Notes: a model not told the origin generated them from the sequence alone. Positions 38,670 to 47,490 are shown, counted from the stretch's first letter. The stretch: DNA of 64,000 nucleotides from Siminovitchia fordii DSM 16014 = CIP 108821 (GCF_000374565.1 NZ_KB894692.1:62001-126000); one strand, 5' to 3'. Numbers and translations: made by a program.

Positions 38670-38912
38670 CTATTGTTCACCGTATTTTGCAAATGTTTTT
38701 TCATCTTCTATGAGTCCACACGAAGCGCATTGAATTCTTCTATCAGGACCATTATAATGCGCGTGGAATGGGCCAGCCTGCTCCATCGTGTCATATCTTT
38801 CCACAATTTCACCTGTATCCGGATTCAATTTCACCGCTGAAACGACCTGTTCCACAATATTGAAACGTGTTCGATTTGTCTTGCAGTTGGGACAGCGATA
38901 TCTTGTGTTCAT
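38670..38912 (-). CDS. Small zinc-ribbon protein
   Basis: An 80-residue protein with two CxxC pairs, CPNCKTNRTRFN at the N-terminus and CASCGLIEDEKTF near the C-terminus, so a four-cysteine zinc ribbon; the middle reads VKLNPDTGEIVERYD. SD AAGGAGG is five bases from ATG 38912, while an upstream in-frame start lacks one. Homologues near yod genes in Bacillus are of unknown function. No DNA-binding partner is evident. Confidence 0.7.
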   Translation of the reverse strand: MNTRYRCPNCKTNRTRFNIVEQVVSAVKLNPDTGEIVERYDTMEQAGPFHAHYNGPDRRIQCASCGLIEDEKTFAKYGEQ

Positions 38913-39268
38913 GATGACCTCCTTTTTAATCAGGATAACCAACCAAGGCCTTATTTATTAAAAAAGTTAAGCTTCTTACAATACCATCACAATTGATACA
39001 GCGCTGTAATATATGTAATAAACCGCGGTTTTTTCAACACTTGTCAACTATTAATATATAGAAGTTTTTAACTGTGAATAATGTATTTTGGAAGGATTGG
39101 CAATGAAAGTAATTTCCCTTTTCTTTAAAAATCCCGCATGATATCAATCATCTTTTCTATTAATTTATGTAAGGAACATCATGCTATTAAACTGGAATTC
39201 CCTCCCAAAAATATTACAAAAATCCTATGATACTATGAAAACAGAAAAAGACAGGGAGGAAAAATGAA
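38913..39268. other. Intergenic region between divergent zinc-ribbon and CAP genes
   Basis: About 355 bases, AT-rich. Holds both promoters presumably, but no hexamer pair with good spacing was convincing. A 12-codon frame near 39102 after GGAAGGATT is too short to support. Confidence 0.4.
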
Positions 39269-40000
39269 ATGAAAAAATCAATTGTTTCAACAGCAGCTGC
39301 TTTAACAATACTGGCAGCGCCAATTGCAGGACAGGCAAGTGCTGCTCAACCGGATCAACCACAATCAAATAATGCAAAGGTATATTATTATCAATCCGGC
39401 GATTACCAAAAAATAAACGACTGGTGCAAAGAGTTTTCCATTAATTTATACCCTTATTGGAAAAACGAAAATTCCGACTACGATAATAAAAAGCCAGTTC
39501 AAAAGCCTGCACCGGACCAAGTTCAAAAGCCAGCCGAAAAACCAGCTGAAAAACCAGCTCCTAATAAACCGCAACAACCTCAAAAAGAGCAGCAGAAACC
39601 TGCTGAAGAGCAAAACAGCCAGTTGAGTGCGTATGAACAAAAAGTTGTTGAGCTGACAAACGCGGAAAGGTCTAAAAATGGTCTAGCACCACTTAAAGTT
39701 GATGCTGAATTAAGCAAAGTCGCTCGCGAAAAATCAAGAGACATGTCTGCAAACAACTACTTTGATCACAATAGCCCGACATACGGTTCACCATTTGACA
39801 TGATGAAAAAATTTGGTATCAGCTACAGCTCCGCGGGTGAGAACATTGCAATGGGTCAACGTTCTCCAGAAGAAGTAGTAAACTCATGGATGAACAGCTC
39901 CGGCCACCGTGCAAACATCCTAAGCAAGGACTATACACATATCGGTGTAGGGCATGTTGCTGACGGCAATTACTGGACACAACAATTCATTGGAAAATAA
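39269..40000 (+). CDS. Secreted CAP/SCP-domain protein (YkwD-like)
   Basis: A 243-residue secreted protein: signal peptide with AxA cleavage site (ASA/AQPD near residue 26), an N-terminal segment (YYYQSGDYQKINDWC), a Pro/Lys/Gln-rich linker with PAEKPAEKPAPNKP repeats (about 75-115), and a CAP domain (about 120-243) with VVELTNAERSKNGL, YFDHNSPTYGSPF, SAGENIAMG and GHRANIL. Bacillus CAP proteins of this type (YkwD, YlbC) occur on spores and in medium; activity unknown. SD AGGGAGGAAAA. Confidence 0.9.
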   Translation: MKKSIVSTAAALTILAAPIAGQASAAQPDQPQSNNAKVYYYQSGDYQKINDWCKEFSINLYPYWKNENSDYDNKKPVQKPAPDQVQKPAEKPAEKPAPNKPQQPQKEQQKPAEEQNSQLSAYEQKVVELTNAERSKNGLAPLKVDAELSKVAREKSRDMSANNYFDHNSPTYGSPFDMMKKFGISYSSAGENIAMGQRSPEEVVNSWMNSSGHRANILSKDYTHIGVGHVADGNYWTQQFIGK

Positions 40001-40037
40001 GAAAAAACAATAAGAACGAAAAGTTTTCTTTCTGATA

Positions 40038-40100
40038 TGCTCCCCTTTAAGTAGACAGGTAAAAAAATAAACCTGGGTGCTTAAAAGGGGGCATTTTTAT
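40038..40100. repeat. IS-end-like hairpin repeat, copy B
   Basis: Outer stem GCTCCCCTTTAA/TTAAAAGGGGGC and inner stem ACAGGT/ACCTGG around an A-rich loop, followed by ATTTTTATG. Close relative of copy A. It lies between the convergent CAP and MATE genes, where it can serve as terminator; the last codons of the MATE gene run into it. Confidence 0.65.
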
Positions 40101-41469
40101 GTCTTAATGAAGCCTGTTCGTTCTTTTTTATATTTATTTTTTGGATATGGAGGAGGCGGAATGATAGAGTGGCTGCACCTGCTGCAAGACCTATGATCAA
40201 TCCGAACCAATAACTGAATGGGCCAAAATCTGTAAATTTTGAAAGAAGTAAGCCAAAAGGCAGTCCGATAACCCAAAACGAAATCAATGCCATGATAAAT
40301 GTTACATTTACATCTTTATATCCCCGAAGGGCTCCTTGGATCGGCGCTTGGACAGCATCTGACAGTTGGAAGAAAACTGCATATAACATAAATTGCGCTG
40401 CCCATGAAATGACTTCAGGGCTCTCGCTGTATAAGCCGGCAACTTGGGAGCGATAAAATAATAAAAACACACCTGTTATTGAAGAAACAATAACAGCTTG
40501 AAAGATGCCAAGAAAACTATATATGCGGGCATCATGAAATCGTTTTGCGCCAAATTCATATCCGACCAAAATGGTCAAGGCCATTGAAATGCTCATCGGA
40601 ACCATGTATAAGAGGGAAGAAAAGTTCAGTGCAGCTTGGTGTGCCGCAATCACTACTGTGCCAAATTCACTCATAAACAAAGTTACAGCCGCAAAAATAC
40701 TAGTTTCCACAAAAATCGACAATCCCATTGGGATGCCCAGAATGAAAATCTCTTTTAATTTATTGATAGATGCCCTTTGTACATTCAAAAATATACCATA
40801 ATCTGCAAATGGCTTCTTAGTATGAATAATCCATGCTGCAGAAGCAGTAATGATCCAGTATGTTAGTGTTGAAGCTACTCCCGCACCTATTCCTCCTAAC
40901 TTTGGAAGCCCCAATTTTCCAAAAATAAGCAAATAGTTGAAAAGAATGTTCAATGGTAGGGATGCCAGAGTAATAAACATAGTAACTCTAGTTTTTCCCA
41001 ATGCATCTATAAAAGAGCGCAAAACATTATATGCAAAAACGGGAATGATTCCGAAAGCTAGGCTTATAATATAGTGCTTTGCAACATGCCTGACTTCCTC
41101 TTCCAAATTCATCCTATTCAGGATCGGCTCGAGAATGAAAAAACCTATTGTTAGAATGACAGCTGCCAAAATGAAAGAAGCATATATCCCCTGTATGACT
41201 GAAGAAGGGACATCTTTATGCCTTTTTGCTCCTATAAGCTGGGCAATAATGGGTGTCACGGACAACAGAATCCCGCTCAATCCGGTAAAGACAGGGAACC
41301 ATAAGGAAGAACCTATAGCCACTCCTGCTAGATGGCTGGGCGAGTAATTTCCGGTCATCATGATATCGAAAAAAGTCATTGAAAACATGGCGATCTGGGT
41401 GATCAATATTGGGACCAAAATAATATTCAGCTGTTTTAGCTTCTCTTTTGTGGTAAAGGTTTGTTTCAT
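40081..41469 (-). CDS. MATE family multidrug efflux transporter
   Basis: A 462-residue, twelve-helix MATE protein (MepA/NorM-like group): N-terminal TM1 PILITQIAMFSMTFFDIMM and the internal repeat with PMGLSIFVETSIFAAVTLF. It exports cationic drugs or metabolites with Na+ or H+. The last residues HKNAPF are encoded inside IS-end-like repeat B, so the natural C-terminus has apparently been replaced or extended at its tip. Confidence 0.88.
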   Translation of the reverse strand: MKQTFTTKEKLKQLNIILVPILITQIAMFSMTFFDIMMTGNYSPSHLAGVAIGSSLWFPVFTGLSGILLSVTPIIAQLIGAKRHKDVPSSVIQGIYASFILAAVILTIGFFILEPILNRMNLEEEVRHVAKHYIISLAFGIIPVFAYNVLRSFIDALGKTRVTMFITLASLPLNILFNYLLIFGKLGLPKLGGIGAGVASTLTYWIITASAAWIIHTKKPFADYGIFLNVQRASINKLKEIFILGIPMGLSIFVETSIFAAVTLFMSEFGTVVIAAHQAALNFSSLLYMVPMSISMALTILVGYEFGAKRFHDARIYSFLGIFQAVIVSSITGVFLLFYRSQVAGLYSESPEVISWAAQFMLYAVFFQLSDAVQAPIQGALRGYKDVNVTFIMALISFWVIGLPFGLLLSKFTDFGPFSYWFGLIIGLAAGAATLSFRLLHIQKINIKKNEQASLRHKNAPF

Positions 41470-41609
41470 GGCAATCCTCTTTCGGTTTTTGGTCTTTTAA
41501 GACAAATTATAGTATGCCGTTTTTATTGAATTTTGAGCATATTGGACAAGCAACTTAGATTAATCCCTTTCATATTATAAGGGGCATGGAAGAAAGGGGA
41601 GATGTATCA

Positions 41610-41768
41610 ATGCACATTTATTCCAAGGGCTGGTATATTGCCAAATTAAAAGAAAAAGGAATGCGTTTTCATCCAGAAAAGAAAAAGAAGTTGGAATTAT
41701 ATAAAATATACGTTGTAAGAAATCTATATAATGAATTGATAGAAGCAGATGAAAAAGGAAAGATATAA
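41610..41768 (+). CDS. YflJ-like small protein (DUF2639)
   Basis: A 52-residue basic protein (MHIYSKGWYIAKLKEKGMRFHP...), matching the DUF2639 group typified by B. subtilis YflJ. SD AAAGGGGAGATG precedes ATG 41610; an in-frame ATG at 41586 lacks one. Function unknown. Confidence 0.8.
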   Translation: MHIYSKGWYIAKLKEKGMRFHPEKKKKLELYKIYVVRNLYNELIEADEKGKI

Positions 41769-41770
41769 AA

Positions 41771-41806
41771 ATCAGCCGGAAACATGACTTTCCGGCTGAT
41801 TTTTTG
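41771..41806. terminator. Bidirectional terminator between yflJ-like gene and ykwB
   Basis: Perfect 12-bp stem ATCAGCCGGAAA/TTTCCGGCTGAT with T runs on both strands. Confidence 0.9.
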
Positions 41807-41832
41807 AATGTGGTGATATTTTAATGCGGAAG

Positions 41833-42396
41833 TTATGCCTCCATTGGCTGTGACTCTTCTTCAACTGCAATATTACGAATAAATGACATAGTATATAGAT
41901 CTTTGGACACTTCATAAAGATCGTACACATATCCGCTGTTGTTCAACTGATTAAAAAGATCTTGTCTTGTTTCATAGGCCAATATGGTGTAAGGAAGCTT
42001 TTCCGCTGCCTTTTTCGACCGGATGTTCTCTTTTCGGATACGCATAAAAACAGTTTCAATGTCATTCTCGAAAAATAGTTCCTGGAAGAAATTTTCCTTG
42101 GCCATATGATTATATCCTTTTCCATGAAACTGTTTACCGATCCATGTTCCCAAGAATCCACTTTTGGAGTCGATATCAAAAAGATTGATTGTACCGATCG
42201 GATTTTCCCATTCGTCAAATATAGTCCTTGAAATTAATTCACCGCGTTCTTCAGCTTCAATCGTCTGTTTCGTTAAAAAAACAAACTCGTCGTACGAAGA
42301 GGCTTTCTGACGTACATAAGGGAAGACATCGGGGTGCGTCATCAAATCAAACAAAATCCGGCATTCATGCCCATTTACCTCACGTTTCTTGAGCAT
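41833..42396 (-). CDS. ykwB: GNAT-family N-acetyltransferase YkwB
   Basis: A 187-residue GNAT protein; the acetyl-CoA region reads FLGTWIGKQFHGKGYNHMAKENFFQELFF and the substrate half LRIRKENIRSKKAAEKL-like (MRIRKENIRSKKAAEKLPY). Start MLKKREVNGHECRI and overall pattern match B. subtilis YkwB. The target is unknown. An unusually structured RNA leader of about 170 nt precedes it, and the SD AGGAGGG touches the leader's closing helix, so expression is likely controlled post-transcriptionally (inference). Confidence 0.82.
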   Translation of the reverse strand: MLKKREVNGHECRILFDLMTHPDVFPYVRQKASSYDEFVFLTKQTIEAEERGELISRTIFDEWENPIGTINLFDIDSKSGFLGTWIGKQFHGKGYNHMAKENFFQELFFENDIETVFMRIRKENIRSKKAAEKLPYTILAYETRQDLFNQLNNSGYVYDLYEVSKDLYTMSFIRNIAVEEESQPMEA

Positions 42397-42575
42397 TCTC
42401 TGGATCCCTCCTGCGCAGGGCAGGTCGGTGTTCGATCCTGCCCTCGAAATTTTTTAAGTTTGCATAAAAAATTTCGGGGTGGGAATCGAACCCACTAATA
42501 CCAGTCAGAAACAGGACTGGTGGCGCACCATTTGCCTTCCCTCAATTATGAGATGTATTCTTTTTTTTGAATATC
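42397..42575 (-). ncRNA. Structured 5' leader (multi-helix junction) of ykwB, unknown class
   Basis: Read on the minus strand, five helices fit without conflict: P1 TGCGC/GCGCA (42523-42527 with 42412-42416), P2 CCAGTC/GACTGG (42501-42520), P3 GTGGG/CCCAC with loop TTCGATT (42479-42495, identical in form to a tRNA T-arm), P4 an 11-bp helix (42445-42476) and P5 AGGGCAGG/CCTGCCCT (42417-42444). P1 closes the junction and abuts the SD AGGAGGG. A flanking acceptor stem, D-arm or CCA is missing, so this is not a tRNA. It does not match any riboswitch consensus I know. Confidence 0.7.
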
Positions 42576-42582
42576 TACCCAT

Positions 42583-42610
42583 ATAATACAAAAATTTATT
42601 TTGTTTGCAA
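42583..42610 (-). promoter_or_regulatory. Probable sigma-A promoter of the ykwB leader
   Basis: On the minus strand TTGCAA and TATTAT with 16-base spacing, placing transcription start near 42575, just upstream of the structured leader. Confidence 0.5.
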
Positions 42611-42637
42611 ATAGATAAAATATATTTTTATAAAATA

Positions 42638-43249
42638 TTATTTTTCGTTTTTCGACATGCGTTTAAGGGGCCATTTTTTAAGCAAGAAGTATAACAGGAG
42701 AACTGCCAGGGCTGCTCCGATTAACGGTTTCAAATATGCCGAGGCATGCTTCCCGATTTCGTCCCAATGATTTTCAAGCTCTATACCGATTAATAGGAAT
42801 AAGACCGTCCACGGAATCATCGCCGCAACAGTAAGAGTGGTAAATTGGTAAAAGGGCATTCTCGCTATTCCAGCCGGGATGGAAATGGCATGCCTAATAA
42901 CTGGTATGAACCGCGCTGTAAATATGACAACCGTTCCGTGCCGCATAAACCAGCTTTCCGCTGCATTTAAATGTTTTGATTGGATAAAAAGAAATTTTCC
43001 GTATCGGTCAAAGAAAGGCCGGCCCCCATACATTCCGAGCCAGTACAAAAAAAGCTGTGCCATCGTTCCGCCAAAAATGCCGGCAATCAATGCCTGGAAA
43101 AATGTTATTTTTCCGCCCGCTATTAAATATCCACCGTAACCCAGGACAATTTCACTCGGGATGACTTCTATCATGAGGCCGACAGCAATTCCTATAAATC
43201 CGTATTCACCAAGCATTTGCAGCAATTCGACAGCCCATTCCTGAAGCAT
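42638..43249 (-). CDS. DedA family membrane protein
   Basis: A 203-residue DedA/SNARE-associated-domain protein with the conserved segments GLMIEVIPSEIVLGYGGYLI near the N-terminus and GRPFFDRYGKFLF, FTARFIPVIRHAISIPAG. DedA proteins are lipid flippases or scramblases, several of them for undecaprenyl phosphate. ATG 43249 lies close to GGGGTGG SD. It is upstream of, and co-directional with, ykwB, 240 bases apart. Confidence 0.9.
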   Translation of the reverse strand: MLQEWAVELLQMLGEYGFIGIAVGLMIEVIPSEIVLGYGGYLIAGGKITFFQALIAGIFGGTMAQLFLYWLGMYGGRPFFDRYGKFLFIQSKHLNAAESWFMRHGTVVIFTARFIPVIRHAISIPAGIARMPFYQFTTLTVAAMIPWTVLFLLIGIELENHWDEIGKHASAYLKPLIGAALAVLLLYFLLKKWPLKRMSKNEK

Positions 43250-43388
43250 GAAATTTTACCACCCCATTAATTCAAATCCTTTCAAAGAATGAATATGCCT
43301 GTACGAAAAAAAATATCATTTTTTTTGAAACTTTCCTGGGAGCTTTTCGTAATAAATAATAGATAGATTTTCGATAGGAGGGAATTTA

Positions 43389-43718
43389 ATGGATGCTGTT
43401 TCCAGCAATGACAGAATGCTTGCTTTGGCCATATATGTGACGAGTTTCTTTACAACTTTGATCGGCCCGCTACTCATTTGGCTTTTGAAAAAAGATGAGT
43501 CGGCTTTTATAGACTTTCACGGCAAGGAATATTTGAATTTTATTATCTCTTACACGGTTTACAGTCTGGTGGCTTCCTTATTAATGCTCGTACTGATTGG
43601 CTTTATCCTTTTGCCGATTATTGGGATTATGGCATTTGTATTCACCATTATTGCGGCAATTAAGGCTTATAACGGGGAAATTTATCACTTTCCACTCGTA
43701 TTCAGAATCATTAAATAG
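43389..43718 (+). CDS. DUF4870 (Tic20-like) small membrane protein
   Basis: A 109-residue protein with three or four hydrophobic helices (LALAIYVTSFFTTLIGPLLIWL, FHGKEYLNFIISYTVYSL etc.), the DUF4870 pattern typified by the phrase FIDFHGKEYLNF. Function unknown. SD AGGAGGGAATTTA. A terminator follows. Confidence 0.85.
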   Translation: MDAVSSNDRMLALAIYVTSFFTTLIGPLLIWLLKKDESAFIDFHGKEYLNFIISYTVYSLVASLLMLVLIGFILLPIIGIMAFVFTIIAAIKAYNGEIYHFPLVFRIIK

Positions 43719-43733
43719 GTTACCTAATAAATA

Positions 43734-43765
43734 TGCCTCCGATTTTCTATATCGGGGCATTTTTC
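43734..43765 (+). terminator. Terminator after the DUF4870 gene
   Basis: Stem TGCC(T)CCGAT/ATCGGGGCA with one bulged base, followed by a T run. Confidence 0.75.
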
Positions 43766-43847
43766 TTTTTCTTGAAAAAAAGATTAGTCATGTTCTGGTA
43801 GCTTGTCTCGTATAATGAACTGAAACTCCTGAAACAGGGGGAAGAGG

Positions 43848-44588
43848 ATGAACATAAAAGAACATTATACATTCATGTCCCGATTATATTTTCATCAAAG
43901 CATCCTGTTTACGGTCGTCTTTATGGTTGTCATCTTGCCGAATCTGAAGAAAGCGGATCTTTTTCTGAGCAACTTGGCAGGGCTGGCTGTGTTTCTTTGT
44001 ATGGTTTATTTTGTTTTGAGGTTTCTGTATTTTTCATATAAAAGCAATGCGGTATCGATCATGCTCAGCACTGGGCCAATGGCAGAGAATAACGAAACTT
44101 TTCTTCTTATTTCTTCACACAATGCGAATTGCCTGATGGAAGCCTACTCTTCGGACGGAATCAGGCGTTTTTCCATTTTCAATGTAAAGGGGAAGGAGAG
44201 GAGGAGCAGCCTGAAAAATTATGAACTGGGAAAGAGGGGCCGGTTGTTTAAAATCAATGAGCATGGGATAGGGACGACAGGATACTTACATATCGAGCAA
44301 AGCGGTACCAGTTTCATCACTTCGAAGAATAAAATTCCTGTGATTATCAATTCAAAAGGCGGCAAAAGCCTCTGCTTTATTGTCGGCCCCGATCAATTTG
44401 AGATAAAAAAGCCATACTCAAACCGGCTGTTATTGAAAAATGGACGGCCGGTCATGTCAATTAAAAAAGGGTTGATGCCCATTAAATGGCAACAATATTT
44501 TTCTCCGAATACTCCTTTGTTGAAAATGGATACAAGCCTCTCAAAGGAAGAGAGGAGTCTTTGTTTATGTTTGCTGACTTTGTTTTAA
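43848..44588 (+). CDS. Membrane-anchored tubby/LURP-like beta-barrel protein
   Basis: A 246-residue protein with two N-terminal hydrophobic helices (about 15-35 and 40-62) then a beta-rich domain resembling the tubby C-terminal/LURP-one fold (RRFSIFNVKGKERRS, GKSLCFIVGPDQFEIK, GRPVMSIKKGLMPIKW). Proteins of this type in Bacillus are uncharacterised. The C-terminus overlaps the convergent ligD stop by four bases. SD GGGGGAAGAGG. Confidence 0.65.
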   Translation: MNIKEHYTFMSRLYFHQSILFTVVFMVVILPNLKKADLFLSNLAGLAVFLCMVYFVLRFLYFSYKSNAVSIMLSTGPMAENNETFLLISSHNANCLMEAYSSDGIRRFSIFNVKGKERRSSLKNYELGKRGRLFKINEHGIGTTGYLHIEQSGTSFITSKNKIPVIINSKGGKSLCFIVGPDQFEIKKPYSNRLLLKNGRPVMSIKKGLMPIKWQQYFSPNTPLLKMDTSLSKEERSLCLCLLTLF

Positions 44589-46420
44589 ATTTGATGGCCC
44601 AAACGTTCAAGAACCTGCCCAAAGGGCTGCTTATTTTTGCATTGAAAGTACCGGGCAAACGGGTCTTTCATCTTGGACAACCTTTCCAGGACTGATTCCA
44701 TAGTAAATTGTACAGGGGATAAATCTTCGGTCAGTTCATCCCAATGGATGGGTGCGGCTACCAGTCCGTCTTCATTGTTCCTCACTGAATATGGAGCAAT
44801 GATCGTCTTGCCTTCAGCATGCTGTACAAAATCGACATAGAGTCTTCCGCCGCGATTTTTTTTCAATCTTTCCGTCGTGAACGAACTCGGATCATATCGA
44901 ACCAGAAATTCAGCTATAAATGAGGTGAACCGTCGGGTATCCTCCCATGTGAACCTGCCTTCGGGCAGTGGGATGTATACTTGAAGCCCCTTATTTCCGG
45001 ACAGCTTTACAAATGAAAAGAGGGCAAGTTCATCTAAAACTTGTTTAAGGATTGTAGCGGCGTATACTGCCAAATGGAAGTGGGACCGGTCCGGGGGATC
45101 CAAGTCAAAGACAATCTCACTTACATAGTTGCTTCCCACCTTATGGAAAGGAATGTGGAACTCGATTGCAAGCTGATTCCCAAGCCAAATGAGTGATTTC
45201 AAATCATTGCAGACAATATAGTCGATGTCATCTATCACATATGATTCAATGTAACCAGGGGAGGTTTCCGGCTTGTTTTTTTGATAAAAGGACTCTCCGA
45301 ATACACCGTGTGGGGACCTGATCACAGTCAAGGAACGGTTTTTCAGAAAAGGAAGCATAAAATGGGCAGCTTTTCTGAGATAGCGGGCATAATCAAGCTT
45401 TGTTGCATAATTTTTTGTCCAAAGTACCTTTTCCGGATGAGTGATCTCAATTTCAGCAGGAAACATTGCCTCATTGAATAAAAATTTTTCAAATGTACAG
45501 TCATCAGGATGGAGATCGAACCTCAAACATTTGAAATGAGGTTCCCTTAACTGGTTGTCCGTCCATTCAAGATAATGGATGTCAACACAGATGCCGGGAT
45601 TCACTATATACTTTGAACCATTTCTTCCGATGTGGTTTTCACGTATGGTTGTCTTAAGGGCGTTTTTTGTGTCGGAATCAAGGCTGAATAAAAATTGCCC
45701 CAGCGGGAAAATGTTGCCATCCTTCCAGACCCCAACGTAAAAATAGCCATTTTCTCCATCCATGGCAGTAATGAAGCAGGAAACGGTTTTCCAATTTTTA
45801 ATTTTTTGCCACTCAGCAGACCTTTTACCTTCCAGCCATTGACTTCCGGCTTGTTTGGCGACAATTCCTTCACTGTCAAATTCCTTCGCGGTATGCAGGC
45901 TCTCTTCAAAGGATCTTGAAAAAGGAATATACTGGAATAATAGGTCATCTCCTTGGGCAGGTGATTCAGGCAGCCCAAAGGACTGGACCAAATTGAATAA
46001 TAAGCTTTTCCGTTGAAGGTAGCTAGAAGAGGACAGGCTCTTTCCTTTACAGGATAATAAATCAAATATGAGGTATTTGCATGGCCATTTTCTGGATTCC
46101 AATAATATTTTTTCTTTGGATCGCATCCTTCCCCGTTGCTGCAGTTTTGAAAAATTAGCTTTGAACGGATTCTCCAACATGACGAGTTCGCCATCCAATA
46201 AAAGGGGAAGATGCTCTTTCACCTTGTGTGAAATGGCGTCCAAAAAAGAGATCAATTCCGGGAATTGAGGGAGCATATCTTTACCGTTCCTGCTCCAAAG
46301 ATGCACTTCTTGTTCAGTCCATTCCAATATTCCGCGATAACCATCATATTTTATCTCATAAAGCCAGTTGCCTGATTGCGGTGGGGCAAAGGTTAAAGTG
46401 GGAAGCATGGGTCTCATCAT
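44585..46420 (-). CDS. ligD: NHEJ DNA ligase/polymerase LigD
   Basis: A 611-residue enzyme with the Bacillus domain order: N-terminal ATP-dependent ligase (adenylation lysine in EIKYDGYRG, near residue 25) and C-terminal LigD-type polymerase/primase domain (ending after FVRYDPSSFTTERLKKNRGG). The nuclease/3'-phosphoesterase module of Pseudomonas/Mycobacterium LigD is absent. With Ku it seals double-strand breaks, especially in germinating spores. Divergent from ku, as in B. subtilis ykoU-ykoV (co-directional there). Confidence 0.93.
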   Translation of the reverse strand: MMRPMLPTLTFAPPQSGNWLYEIKYDGYRGILEWTEQEVHLWSRNGKDMLPQFPELISFLDAISHKVKEHLPLLLDGELVMLENPFKANFSKLQQRGRMRSKEKILLESRKWPCKYLIFDLLSCKGKSLSSSSYLQRKSLLFNLVQSFGLPESPAQGDDLLFQYIPFSRSFEESLHTAKEFDSEGIVAKQAGSQWLEGKRSAEWQKIKNWKTVSCFITAMDGENGYFYVGVWKDGNIFPLGQFLFSLDSDTKNALKTTIRENHIGRNGSKYIVNPGICVDIHYLEWTDNQLREPHFKCLRFDLHPDDCTFEKFLFNEAMFPAEIEITHPEKVLWTKNYATKLDYARYLRKAAHFMLPFLKNRSLTVIRSPHGVFGESFYQKNKPETSPGYIESYVIDDIDYIVCNDLKSLIWLGNQLAIEFHIPFHKVGSNYVSEIVFDLDPPDRSHFHLAVYAATILKQVLDELALFSFVKLSGNKGLQVYIPLPEGRFTWEDTRRFTSFIAEFLVRYDPSSFTTERLKKNRGGRLYVDFVQHAEGKTIIAPYSVRNNEDGLVAAPIHWDELTEDLSPVQFTMESVLERLSKMKDPFARYFQCKNKQPFGQVLERLGHQI

Positions 46421-46551
46421 AAATCACACCTCGTCTGAATTTTTCATGTGTAGTTTTTCCTAACCTGTTTTTTTTACCAAAAGTTTATATGTTTATTTAT
46501 GGGGACAATGGGCAAAAGCTAAGGAAAAATATAAAGACGAAGGGTGACCAT

Positions 46552-47391
46552 ATGCATACGATGTGGAAAGGAAGCATCAGTTTCGGTCTTGTGAACATTC
46601 CGATCAAGCTGCATGCCGCTACAGAGGATAAAGACGTAAAATTTCGGTCATTGCACAATGAATGCCATACACCTATCAAATATGAAAAGGTTTGTCCCAC
46701 ATGTGAAAAAGAAATAGGCGTTAAAGACATTGTCAAAGGATATGAAGTCACAAAAGGAAAATTTGTTGTTGTCGAAGAGGATGAACTAAATGGACTAAAG
46801 GAGGCTGTCGAGGAGAAAGCGGTGGAGATCATCGATTTTATCAAGTTAGAAGAAATCGATCCCATCTATTTCAACCGAAGCTACTACATGTCCCCTGATG
46901 GGGGAAATAAAGCATACGGGCTGCTTAGGAAAGCTTTGACCGATTCGGAAAAAGTAGGACTCGCCAAAATCATCATCCGTTCAAAGGAACAACTGGCTGT
47001 CATTCGGGTTTATCAAGATACTCTCATAATGGAAACAATCCACTATCCGGATGAAGTTCGAAACGCTGCCGATGTACCCAATGTCCCTTCCGAGGATAAT
47101 GTGACAAAGAAGGAGATCGATACGGCGATCCTGCTTATCGATCAGTTGACAACAACATTTGATCCGGAAAAATATAAAGACGAATACCGTACAAAGGTTC
47201 TAGAACTGATCGAAGCGAAACGGACAGGAAAAGACCTGGTCACTGTGAAAGAGAAAGAACCTGCTGTCCAAATGACTGATCTGATGGCAGCACTTCAGGC
47301 TTCCATAGACAGGACCAAGCCAAAAACAAAGCGGCCGGCAAAAGGAAAAAAACCTGCATCCAAAACTTCTGCAGCAGGGGGAAAGAAATAA
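46552..47391 (+). CDS. ku: DNA end-binding protein Ku
   Basis: A 279-residue prokaryotic Ku: core ring domain beginning MWKGSISFGLVNIPIKLH and ISKF-type patterns, a CPTC zinc-like pair near residue 47, and a Lys-rich tail (KPKTKRPAKGKKPASK) that binds DNA and recruits LigD. ATG 46552 follows AGGGTGACC; the longer frame lacks an SD. A terminator with a long loop follows. Confidence 0.94.
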   Translation: MHTMWKGSISFGLVNIPIKLHAATEDKDVKFRSLHNECHTPIKYEKVCPTCEKEIGVKDIVKGYEVTKGKFVVVEEDELNGLKEAVEEKAVEIIDFIKLEEIDPIYFNRSYYMSPDGGNKAYGLLRKALTDSEKVGLAKIIIRSKEQLAVIRVYQDTLIMETIHYPDEVRNAADVPNVPSEDNVTKKEIDTAILLIDQLTTTFDPEKYKDEYRTKVLELIEAKRTGKDLVTVKEKEPAVQMTDLMAALQASIDRTKPKTKRPAKGKKPASKTSAAGGKK

Positions 47392-47424
47392 AGAAAAAAT
47401 CCCATTTACCCGAATAAAAAATAT

Positions 47425-47490
47425 AAGAAACGGGAAAGACAATACTAGCTCAATAAAATAAATAAAAGTTTGCCCGTTTCTTGCTTTTTT
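47425..47490 (+). terminator. Probable long-loop terminator after ku
   Basis: Ten-bp stem AAGAAACGGG/CCCGTTTCTT, 38-base loop, followed by GCTTTTTTCTTTAT. Confidence 0.6.

Noticed and set aside
39102-39140. 12-codon frame after GGAAGGATT
   Set aside because: Too short to support, no conservation evidence available.
42479-42530. tRNA gene candidate on the minus strand near ykwB
   Set aside because: Only a T-arm-like hairpin is present; acceptor stem, D-arm, 7-base anticodon loop and CCA are missing.
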